This document shows, piece by piece, positions 1 through 9,100 of a stretch of DNA of 64,000 nt (positions are counted from its first letter, which is position 1; each line of letters opens with the position of its first letter). The notes beneath the pieces were generated by a model, which was not told the origin of the DNA, did no database searches, and saw only the letters and a list, made by a program, of their open reading frames with translations. Origin of the DNA: Kordia sp039026955 (GTDB lineage Bacteria > Bacteroidota > Bacteroidia > Flavobacteriales > Flavobacteriaceae); contig JBCCLH010000002.1 of assembly GCA_039026955.1 (NCBI GenBank), positions 124,001 through 188,000 of the forward strand. The letters run 5' to 3'. A program made the position numbers and the translations under genes.

Positions 1-2
1 CA

Positions 3-1337
3 ACAAAAATTAGTAATATTGGTAGTGTATTATTACCGCTTTGGAATACGGCAACACCATTTACATCAGCAGGATCTACAACGCCAAATATTACCACACC
101 ATTAACGGCTGATGAACTGGCAAAAGGATTATTCGTATTTAACCGTTACCAATTGGCAATTCCGCCCGCAGCAAATCCACCAACGATGACCAATTGGAAA
201 ATTGGCATGCGTTTCCCATTACCAATTCGCATTGATCATGGAACTACAGAAGGCGTTTTACATCCACTGATTATTAGAAGTATGGCAGGCGGATTTGATA
301 CCGCATGGAATGATTTGTTAGATGAATTGCCACAGCTAATAGAAAACACCACACCAGCCGATTTAACACAGCAAACACAAGATTTCATAACAACAAATTC
401 ACGTTTTCTTGGATTGGCACTCATGGCAAGAGCTACTCAAAACGCCGTAGCCAATGAACAACTTATTCTAGAAGTATTTCGTCAATCTGGAACGAATGCG
501 TTTAATGTTGCCTTAGACTTTATGTGGAATGCAGTGAATAGAGACATTTCTTTATTGCAAGGTCAAGAATCAGGAGCAAGAATCCTTGGAGCAATTTCAG
601 CCATTCTAAATGCACCTCATACTGCACTTGATGCTACACTGCAATCTAAATTAGATCGAGCACAGCACATGTTAGGTTTGGTAAGTAGCGTAGAACCTGA
701 ACGATTGACCCAATGGGAAGCTATCACAAGAGACGAGCGCTCTGTATATGTGATGCGCGTATTGATAGATAATTACAATTTCCCTATAAACGGTGCCGCA
801 GGTTTGGTTGGAAACTTGTACAGTGAATCAGGTATTTTGCCTAACCGAGTGGAAGGAAATCGTGATCTATCAAATCCGATGCGCGCTAGAGATAACCGAG
901 GACGAATGACTGATTTTACACCTGAGCAAATTATGAACAGAGTCTACAGAAGATCCGGTCCAAGACTCCCAGGAATTGGTTTGGCACAGTGGACAAGCGC
1001 TAACAGACGTGAAGGTTTATTTCAACACAGCTTTAGAGGACGACAAGATGGCGCTGATATTGTATACAACATGGAAGCGCAAATCGATTATCTTGTGACA
1101 GAATTACAAGGTTCTTACAGAAGAGTATATAACGTCATCACTGCCAATGATGTATCAGTACACGATGCGAGTGATGAAGTGATTTATAATTTTGAAATTC
1201 CAGGGTCAATTTTATCTGGAGGAAAAAAACTTCCGCGATCCAATGCACAAGTACAAAGGGCTTTTGGACATCGACGAAGCAACGGCGATAGAGCTTTACG
1301 CGCGTACAATGAATCGCAAGGAAATACGGAAGATTAA
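3..1337 (+). CDS. Phage-tail-lysozyme-domain protein, 5' end cut by window edge
   Basis: The frame is open from the first bases of the window to the stop at 1335-1337, so the gene begins to the left. A TTG at 153 is not a convincing start because the coding frame continues upstream without a break. The C-terminal half, roughly nucleotides 710-1310, reads like a phage tail lysozyme (Phage_lysozyme2 type): GLVGNLYSESG carries the probable catalytic Glu, followed by PGIGLAQWTS and a C-terminal helical part. Such domains cut peptidoglycan and occur in phage tails and in tail-like contractile injection systems. The N-terminal part is not recognised. The context to the left is missing, so a prophage, an injection system or a free-standing secreted lysozyme all remain possible. 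The domain call is moderately sure; the system is unknown. Confidence 0.6.
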   Translation, partial: TKISNIGSVLLPLWNTATPFTSAGSTTPNITTPLTADELAKGLFVFNRYQLAIPPAANPPTMTNWKIGMRFPLPIRIDHGTTEGVLHPLIIRSMAGGFDTAWNDLLDELPQLIENTTPADLTQQTQDFITTNSRFLGLALMARATQNAVANEQLILEVFRQSGTNAFNVALDFMWNAVNRDISLLQGQESGARILGAISAILNAPHTALDATLQSKLDRAQHMLGLVSSVEPERLTQWEAITRDERSVYVMRVLIDNYNFPINGAAGLVGNLYSESGILPNRVEGNRDLSNPMRARDNRGRMTDFTPEQIMNRVYRRSGPRLPGIGLAQWTSANRREGLFQHSFRGRQDGADIVYNMEAQIDYLVTELQGSYRRVYNVITANDVSVHDASDEVIYNFEIPGSILSGGKKLPRSNAQVQRAFGHRRSNGDRALRAYNESQGNTED

Positions 1338-1456
1338 ATTTCATCACACTAAAAAGTAATCATATTCTTTAGTAGATTGAATTATACTACACAGATAAAA
1401 AGTCGAAAAATTTTTCACATTTAAAAAAAGTATATTTAGACTTTCAATAGTTCTGT

Positions 1457-4400
1457 ATGCACTCGTTACGATTTTCTTTTCTTGCTATTTCTCCGTTTAG
1501 AATTTTAGTCGTTGTAGCTATTTTGAATAGTTGTCTGAGTTTTGGTCAATCTAAAAAAATATTCCAAGAAACTTTTACCAAACTAGATGGTTTGTCTTTG
1601 GATCATATCAGCACACTATGTTTTGATAATGACGGATTTTTATGGCTAGGCGGAAGTCGTCAAGATAGCAGAGTCATTATTAGTGAACAAAAGAAACTCG
1701 CATTACAACGCTTCAACGGACAATCATTTCACAACATTCCACTACCCGATTTTGGATATCCAATTATAGAAGTTGCACAATTATTCAAACGAAACGATGG
1801 ACAGTTTTATGTATTAGTTCGTTCTTCAAAAGAATCTAAATTGGTACTTTTCAATCCGATCACAACAGTATTTACAAAGATTGAATTTCAAGACACTGCT
1901 ACAAAAATTTCTCGCGTATATCGTTATCAAAACAACAATTACATTCTCACACAAAAAGAAAAAACCATTACGCTGCAACATATTTCAGACGATTTACAAA
2001 TTACACCTCTGTTTAGTTTTCGTAATGAAACAAAGCGAATATATACCTTGGATCATGACACACAATTCATACCGCTAAAAGACTATTGTATTATTAGTGA
2101 TGACAATCTTCCGGTTCAATTTATAGATTGGGAAGGCAATATACTTTCGCATACGGAAGATGCTTCGCTGCAAACAGCAAACAACAAACCCATTATGAAA
2201 TACTATTTGGATGAGTTTATGTTTGACAATAATATGCTGTACACTTTTGTGGAAAATAATCCGACATTGTATGCCATTGATACACAAGAAAAAAGCATCA
2301 ACCTGAGTACGCCAAAAGTGCAACTTCTAAGTACACATTTAAAAATATATACCGATCCCAAAGGCAACAATATAACGCTAGCAGCACATAAAAATATGCT
2401 TGGTTTGTACACGCTAGGAACAAACGGATTTCAACTCAAATACAAGTTTGCAGTAAATAAAATGACTGCCATTAGAGCAATTTCTAAAAACGTGCAAAAG
2501 GATATTTGGATTGCCGCAAATGGAAAACTGCATTATATAAAATTCCCCAATACAAAAGTCACCACGTATTTAGATTCGCTAAGTCTGCGTACCGTGGTTC
2601 CACTAGATGCTAAAAATTATCTCGCTGCGACGGAAAGTAGAGGTTGGTTTACTGTCAATACGGAAACAAACGAAGTAAGACCGTATATCGTTACAAAAAA
2701 GGGAAAATCTTTTGAGCCTTATTCCTCTCGAAATATTTTTATAGAAGATACTATTATTTGGGCGAATTCGGGGACGAATATTATGAAAGTCAATCCCAAA
2801 ACACGTGAAACAACACACTTTAAACACTATCCGATTATTTGCTTGGAACGACCAAATGACAGTACGATTGTGTATGGAACGAATGCGTACAATTTGATGG
2901 AATTCAACACAAAAACGGAAGTACATTCGCCATTACTCAAAACTGATTCGCTGTATATTTTCGACTTGGAAATTAAAGATAATTTAGTCGTTGCCGGGAC
3001 CGACAAAGGTTTATTGACTTATCATCTTATCACAAAAGAACATGCTTTTTACGGCAAAGAACAACTGGAAGATCCATTTATTTTAATGCTAGACTATCAT
3101 GAAGATATAGGCTTTTTGGCAGGCTCACGATCAGGCACTATTGTAGTGTTTGATGCTGACAAAAAAAGCTGTAAAACTGTGTATGAAGACGATTTGAAAT
3201 CGGGCATTGCCACCATCACTTTTGAAGATTCCAATTGGTGGATTAATACCTTCAATGGTGTTGTGTTGTTCGATCCTAAAACGGGAAGCAAAACGCGTTT
3301 TTCTGAAAAAGACGGATTCAGTCATCACGAAGGCAATCGTTACAGTTCGCTCAAAACAAACGACGGAATTTTCACGGGAAGCATTGCTGGACTCAACTAT
3401 TTCAATCCTAAAGAATTAAACATTACAAAAGATTCGGCATCGCTCACTTTATTGAAAGTTAGAAAGTACAATACACATACCAAAGCTTTCGAAAATCAAT
3501 TTGACAGAACACAATTCAACAGCAACAACACCATTGTATTGCCTGCTGAAAATAGCGCTTTGGAACTCGATTTTGGATTGAAACATACAAATGCCGTCAA
3601 CACAAACGCTACCTACGCTTATCGCTTGAATCAAAGTGATTGGATTGAGTTGCGAAATCAGAACAGTTTGCAATTTCCAAACTTGGCAAGTGGCAATTAT
3701 TTACTAGAAATTGAAGCTTTTGATTATTCGGGAAGTAAAATTGCCAATCCGCTTGCCATTCAAATTGTGAGTCAAAACTTTTTTTACAAAACGTGGTGGT
3801 TTCTATTGTTGTTGATTTTGACTGTCGTCGGATTTTTAGTATGGCGACTCAAACAATTACAGACACGAAAAAAGTTGCAAGAACAGTTTGCTTACGGTTT
3901 GATTCAATCGCAAGAAAATGAACGAAAACGTATTGCTAAGGAATTGCATGACAGTATCAATCAGCAATTAACATTAATTAAAAAGAAAGCACAAAATTCG
4001 CAGCAAACTGAAATTACCGAACTCACGCACAATACCTTAGAAGAAGTAAGAGCAATCTCTAGAAATTTGTATCCACCACTATTGAAACAACTCGGATTGA
4101 CGGAAAGCATCAAGCAACTCATTCTCGATTTGGATGAAGAACACGCACTTTTCTTTTCGGAAGAAATTGACGAAATTGACACCTATTTTGATGAAGATGC
4201 CACGCTAAATTTTTATAGATTTATCCAGGAATGCATCACGAATGTGTTAAAGCATGCAAACGCCAAAGCCATTGCAATTTCTATAGAAAAACAACAACAA
4301 GAAATCATCACCACCATCAAAGACAACGGAAGAGGATTTGACGTTTCGGAACAGAAAAAACAAAACAGTTTGGGCTTAAAGACTATTACAGAACGCATCA

Positions 4401-4489
4401 AAATTATGAAAGGCAGCTTGCAAATTGACAGCGAACTCGGAAAAGGCACGACCATAACCACTATAATTCCAATACAATATGGCAACTAA
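1457..4489 (+). CDS. Two-component sensor histidine kinase with periplasmic beta-propeller and Y_Y_Y domain
   Basis: A 1010-residue membrane sensor kinase. Residues 1-31 look like a signal peptide. Residues about 32-690 form Reg_prop-like propeller repeats, and about 700-770 a Y_Y_Y immunoglobulin-like domain. A single membrane helix lies at about 775-798. The cytoplasmic part has a HisKA_3 dimerisation helix with the phosphoacceptor in KELHDS (His831), then a HATPase_c domain with the N box ECITNVLKHA and a G box in DNGRGFD. The gene overlaps the next regulator by 11 bases, which makes a two-gene operon. There is no AraC output domain, so it is a classic kinase rather than a hybrid HTCS. The ligand cannot be read from the sequence. 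A near-consensus -7 element (TATATTTA, 1431-1438) lies 19 bases before the ATG. Confidence 0.88.
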   Translation: MHSLRFSFLAISPFRILVVVAILNSCLSFGQSKKIFQETFTKLDGLSLDHISTLCFDNDGFLWLGGSRQDSRVIISEQKKLALQRFNGQSFHNIPLPDFGYPIIEVAQLFKRNDGQFYVLVRSSKESKLVLFNPITTVFTKIEFQDTATKISRVYRYQNNNYILTQKEKTITLQHISDDLQITPLFSFRNETKRIYTLDHDTQFIPLKDYCIISDDNLPVQFIDWEGNILSHTEDASLQTANNKPIMKYYLDEFMFDNNMLYTFVENNPTLYAIDTQEKSINLSTPKVQLLSTHLKIYTDPKGNNITLAAHKNMLGLYTLGTNGFQLKYKFAVNKMTAIRAISKNVQKDIWIAANGKLHYIKFPNTKVTTYLDSLSLRTVVPLDAKNYLAATESRGWFTVNTETNEVRPYIVTKKGKSFEPYSSRNIFIEDTIIWANSGTNIMKVNPKTRETTHFKHYPIICLERPNDSTIVYGTNAYNLMEFNTKTEVHSPLLKTDSLYIFDLEIKDNLVVAGTDKGLLTYHLITKEHAFYGKEQLEDPFILMLDYHEDIGFLAGSRSGTIVVFDADKKSCKTVYEDDLKSGIATITFEDSNWWINTFNGVVLFDPKTGSKTRFSEKDGFSHHEGNRYSSLKTNDGIFTGSIAGLNYFNPKELNITKDSASLTLLKVRKYNTHTKAFENQFDRTQFNSNNTIVLPAENSALELDFGLKHTNAVNTNATYAYRLNQSDWIELRNQNSLQFPNLASGNYLLEIEAFDYSGSKIANPLAIQIVSQNFFYKTWWFLLLLILTVVGFLVWRLKQLQTRKKLQEQFAYGLIQSQENERKRIAKELHDSINQQLTLIKKKAQNSQQTEITELTHNTLEEVRAISRNLYPPLLKQLGLTESIKQLILDLDEEHALFFSEEIDEIDTYFDEDATLNFYRFIQECITNVLKHANAKAIAISIEKQQQEIITTIKDNGRGFDVSEQKKQNSLGLKTITERIKIMKGSLQIDSELGKGTTITTIIPIQYGN

Positions 4490-5117
4490 ACTCATCATTG
4501 CGGACGATCATCCGATGCTTTTAAAAGGCTTATACGAAGAATTGTTGGCGCACAATTACGAAGTTCTCGCCACAGCAAAAAATGGCGTAGAAGCGTTGGA
4601 TTGTATCACAAAACATAAAGCAGATATTGCCATTTTAGATATTGAAATGGCACTTTTAAACGGTTTTGAAGTGATCAAAAAGTGTAAAGAACAAGCTATA
4701 AAAACAAAATTTATTTTACTCACATCACACAAGGAAGCGCGTTTCATTTACAAAGCCAAAAACCTCAACATTTCGGGTTATTTATTAAAAGATGAACCGT
4801 TTGAAGAAATCAAAAAATGCATTGATGCGGTTCAAAATGGCAAAACCTATTTTAGCGCCACGTTCAATACAATTTTTGATACCCAAATCTCTCCCGAACT
4901 CAAAAAACTAAAATACCTATCACCTTCCGAGCGCACCATCATTAGATTGATTGCCCAAGGAAAAAACTCTGCTGAAATCTCAGAATCATTATTAATTTCT
5001 GTGCGAACCGTTCAAAAACACCGTGCTAATATCTTATCAAAACTAGACATTCCTTCAAGTTCTAATGCATTGACTATTTGGGTGCAGCGGCATTTGGAGT
5101 TGGTACTTTCGTTGTGA
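4479..5117 (+). CDS. LuxR/NarL-family response regulator
   Basis: Cytoplasmic response regulator of 212 residues. The receiver domain (about 4-120) has the acidic pair Asp9-Asp10, phosphoacceptor Asp54 (AILDIEM), Thr82 and Lys104. The C-terminal LuxR-type helix-turn-helix (about 145-205) contains LSPSERTIIRLIAQGKNSAE and VRTVQKHRANILSKL. It overlaps the kinase gene by 11 bases, so it is almost certainly the partner phosphorylated at Asp54 by the propeller kinase. Targets are unknown. The large surface-protein gene downstream (6174) is preceded by a perfect 16-bp palindrome and is a candidate target, which is inference from proximity only. Confidence 0.92.
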   Translation: MATKLIIADDHPMLLKGLYEELLAHNYEVLATAKNGVEALDCITKHKADIAILDIEMALLNGFEVIKKCKEQAIKTKFILLTSHKEARFIYKAKNLNISGYLLKDEPFEEIKKCIDAVQNGKTYFSATFNTIFDTQISPELKKLKYLSPSERTIIRLIAQGKNSAEISESLLISVRTVQKHRANILSKLDIPSSSNALTIWVQRHLELVLSL

Positions 5118-5379
5118 GTTGGGTGTTGGGTTTTAGGTGTTGGTAGATATTTTTGCATTTAATATTTTGAGTTTTGCATTTTACATTTCGCTTCACTTGT
5201 TGTCGGTTGATCGCTGCATTTCGGCGAGCTCAATGTGAACGCTCCATTGTGAGTTGGCTTCGATTTAAAATTCAAAAATTTAGCATTCAACATTTTTATT
5301 TAGTTGTTTTGCTGTTGTTAATTTTGTCATTCCTACGGAGGCAGGAATCCAAATATTTAAGAAATTACCAAATAGAATT
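5118..5379. repeat. Gene-free repeat-like spacer
   Basis: No convincing gene. It opens with G/T-rich words (GGGTGTTGGGTTTTAGGTG), continues with GTTGTCGGTTGATCGCTGCA, and ends with the interspersed word GTCATTCCTACGGAGGCAGG just before the next ATG. The same kinds of words recur at 53430-53640. A 69-codon open frame at 5174 is made of this repeat material and is not called. Confidence 0.55.
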
Positions 5380-5874
5380 ATGAGCATTGAAGATCATCCT
5401 AAAATTGACGCATCTGGAAATTTAAAAATAAATGAGAAGCATCTCATGGTATTTTTACATGCTGATGGATTATTAAATGAAAGATCACTTGATCTTAAAA
5501 TTTTTGTAACAAAATCATACGAAATAGAAGTGTATTTATCTGCCCTTAAAAAAGGAAATAAGTACGGTGATTTCACCTATGAATATACAACTAAAGAAAT
5601 TCCAGCAGAAATAATTACTTTTCTTGATGAATTATCCCAACTGGAATCACCTGATTTTGGGTATGTTTACCTTGATGACCTTATCATAGAACATGCGCAA
5701 AGACAAGAGATTTTATTCAATCATTACGAAAAAACGCTTGGGTTTTATGTGAGTAGTGGAAAGACTATTGAGGAGAAAAATTTTAAAACTGATTTCGGAA
5801 AGCGCTTTTATCATTTTTATGAATTCTTGAACAATTGGAAAGAAGAATTGTACGAGGATTTTAACAAAAGTTAG
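5380..5874 (+). CDS. Hypothetical protein, 164 aa
   Basis: Not recognised. The ATG at 5380 begins MSIEDHPKIDASGNL. The product is acidic and soluble, with no signal peptide or membrane segment. It is mixed alpha/beta: N-terminal strands, then aromatic-rich helices toward the C-terminus (KRFYHFYEFLNNWKEELYED). It stands alone between two repeat-rich spacers, downstream of the kinase/regulator pair and on the same strand. Codon use looks like its neighbours. The frame appears real because it is long, uninterrupted and has normal amino-acid composition, but no function is proposed. Confidence 0.6.
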   Translation: MSIEDHPKIDASGNLKINEKHLMVFLHADGLLNERSLDLKIFVTKSYEIEVYLSALKKGNKYGDFTYEYTTKEIPAEIITFLDELSQLESPDFGYVYLDDLIIEHAQRQEILFNHYEKTLGFYVSSGKTIEEKNFKTDFGKRFYHFYEFLNNWKEELYEDFNKS

Positions 5875-6173
5875 ATTTAAGAAAAAAATAAACCCAAAAC
5901 ACTCACCTACTAAAATACCAAAGCGAAGCGTGACCAAAATACCAAAAGGCGAAAGCCGATACCAATGCAAAGCGTGTCCAACAATCTAACAGCGAAGCGA
6001 TCTAAATTCTAAAAGCGACAGCGAGTCTAACCATCTACGTAGGCCTACGTATTTTTTGCACTTCCTACGCATTGATTGCCAAATACATATTGAATACTTT
6101 GCAGTGTAAAGCATTATTCCCCTAAATCACCTAAGATTCTGATAGTTGAATTTGGGTGACCTAAAATTTCAAT
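5875..6173. other. Spacer upstream of the giant surface protein
   Basis: No gene. The first half contains degenerate repeat text built of short phrases around AGCGAAGCG and AAAATACCAAA. The second half holds the palindrome at 6036-6051 and, just before the ATG, two related words (CCTAAATCACCTAAG and GGGTGACCTAAAATT). This is likely the promoter region of the surface-protein gene. Confidence 0.5.
6036..6051. promoter_or_regulatory. Perfect 16-bp palindrome, candidate operator
   Basis: TACGTAGGCCTACGTA is a perfect 8+8 inverted repeat with no spacer, 122 bases upstream of the BspA-type gene. It is too short on its own, and lacks the T-tract placement, to be a standard terminator. A dimeric regulator site is the simplest reading. 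The LuxR-type regulator at 4479 is the nearest candidate binder, but nothing in the sequence proves it. Confidence 0.4.
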
Positions 6174-9100
6174 ATGATGAAGACAAAGTTACTCGCCTTC
6201 CTTTTGTGCATTGTTGTATACACAGTAAACGCTCAAACAACATATACGTATAATGGTTCTGGAAACTGGACCAACGCCGCCAATTGGAGTCCGTCGTATC
6301 CTGGAACTACGATTGCTGCTGACGCTATTGTGACTGGAAATGGAGGAACTGTCACGATAGATCAAGCACTTGGGATAAATTCAGGAGCAACACTTACGTT
6401 TGCTTCAGGAGCCTTCTGGGTCGATCCGTCTTCAGGTTTATTAGACCATTTCATTAACGGACATTGGATTATAGGTACGAATACTACCATGACCTTTACG
6501 AATTCAAGAATTTTTAATAATTCCAGCGGAAGCTTTACCAACAACGGAACACTAGATGCAGATGATTTAATCCTTGCCAATAGCGGTTTAGTAATCAATA
6601 ATGCAACTATAAACCTCCCTAATGGCTTCAGCAGTAGAATTACTAATAATGGTCCCAATGTTAGAGTTATAAACAACGTAACAGGATTTATAAACAACCA
6701 AGGTAGTATTTTTAGTGGTGGTGTCGCCGGCGGAGAGCAAATGGTTTTTACGAACTACGGTACTTGGGTAAATAATAACACCCAAAACAGTTCTACCTCA
6801 GTCAGTATTAAAGGGACGATACATAATTATGGTTCGATGTCATTTTCAAATAATGCACCATTGAAGAATTCAGGTAACTGGACAAATTATGCAGGAAGTC
6901 AATTAAACATTAATACTGGTAGCTCATTAGAGAATACTGTAGGTTCAATGACATTTAATGACGGAGCTACATTCACAGCAAATACGGCAACAATTACCAA
7001 CAATATACCTATGACACAAAATGCAGGTGCTACATTTCAAGTCACAGGAACTACCACTTTTAACAACAATAACAATATTAATATTTATGGAGCTGCTTCG
7101 TTTGGAAATGGTGTCAACTTTACAAATTCAGGAACTGCAAATCTCAGTGTTCAAAATGATAATAGCAATCCAAGTTTTGGTTTAACAGTCGATGGAACGC
7201 TCACAAACAATGGTACGATTGAAAATTTTGGACGATTGAATGTAAACGGAATCATCAATCAAAATAGCAATTTTGGAAATCAAGCCAATGCAGAAGTAAA
7301 CATTACGTCTCAGTTTACAAACTCAGGATTTTTCACGAATGAAATTGATGGAAATATACGCATTACTGGAGCTGGAAACTTTATCAATACAGCAACGTAT
7401 ACTAATCTAGGATTTCTTTCCAATGAAGCTATAATTACAGAGACTTCACCAATCAATTTTGATTTTGACGGAACTGTAAGCGGCGTAGGAACACACTCAG
7501 GCAATTCTACACACAGTGGAACAATTGCCCCAGGAACAGCCACAAATCTGTATGTAACGTATAATTTCAACAACAATCTTAACACAAATACATTTACTAC
7601 GATTGCACTAGATATCAGAGGAACGTCTACAGGTTTTGCACATGATCAAATCAATGTGGCAGGAGCTGCGGTAATCGATGGAACACTCAATGTAAATCTT
7701 CCATTAGGCGTAACTCCTGATACAGGTGATTCGTTTACGCTTATCAGTGCAGGAAGTATCTCAGGCACCTTTGAAAATGTAAATCTTCCGCAACTTTCAA
7801 TAGGACAACAGTGGAATTTAGCGTATGGAGCTACGGCAATTACACTAACGTTAGAGTGTTATTCTGGTGCTCGCATCTATGTAAATACTAATGCTACGGG
7901 AGCGAATACAGGCGAAAGTTGGACAGATGCATTTACGTCGTTACAAGATGCTATTGAAGTAGCAAATGCTTGTAATGTCCCTGAAATTTGGGTCGCACAA
8001 GGAACTTATTATCCTTCAGCACATCCTAGAGACGTTACGATAGGAACATTAACCGATAGAGACTTCACCTTTCATCTAGTAGATGGCACCAAAATGTACG
8101 GAGGTTTTGCAGGAACAGAAACCACACTTTCCGAACGCGATTTTATAAACAACCCAACTATTTTATCAGGCGATATCGGCGTACAAGGAGATACGAGCGA
8201 TAACACATACCATGTTGTTTCCTCTTTTAGAGATGCCGATACAACAATTTTAGATGGTTTTACGGTGGAAAATGGCGTTGGTGGAACCACATCCATTGGA
8301 ATTACATCTGAAGGAGTAATTGTAGGAATTTTTTCAGGTGCAGGAATCGTGAACGTAAGTACTGAAACCATGTATGAGAACTTAATCATTCAAAACAATC
8401 AAGCCATCAATGGCGGTGGTATTTTTAATCAAAGTTCAAACATAACTGCCAATAACATTGTACTGATAAACAATATGGCAACTTCTGACGGAGGTGCAAT
8501 GTCTATATTTTTTTCTAGTCCAATATTTCAAAATATCCTCGTAGCAAACAATACAGGTTCCACTGCAAGTGCCATTTCTCATCTTAATACGACGCCTACG
8601 TACAACAATGCTACTTTTTATAATAACATCAGTACAGACAGTTCTAATCCACATGCAATTACAAATCTATCTTCCATACCAACATTCAATAACTCCGTTA
8701 CGTTTGGACAGCCATTTGACTTTTCATTTACAAGCGGTGGTACTGTGCAAGGCTCCAATAATTACACGAGTCAAAATCCAACAGAATATGGTTCTCCTGC
8801 AGGATTTACGCATCTTACAACAGATCCGTTTGCAAATAGTACAGATATTGATGGTCCTGACAATATCCTACGAACTGCAGATGATGGTTTAGTAGGTTTG
8901 TATAGCAGTGTTTTGCATCAAGCAGGAAACAATACGTTTACAACCTTGGCTACAGACATCACAGAACAACCTAGAATTGTAGAAACTTTAGTAGATATTG
9001 GTGCGTATGAACAACAAAATACTGTTATCGTCTCCTATTTTGTAACAACTTGGAAAACGGATAATCCTGGCACTTCAAACAGTACCGAAATTACTATCCC

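Noticed and set aside
153..155. TTG as start of the lysozyme-domain gene
   Set aside because: The frame is open and protein-like back to the first bases of the window, so the gene starts outside it.
5174..5383. 69-codon open frame in the spacer after the LuxR regulator
   Set aside because: It consists of interspersed repeat words shared with other spacers, overlaps the next gene's start and has no protein-like composition.
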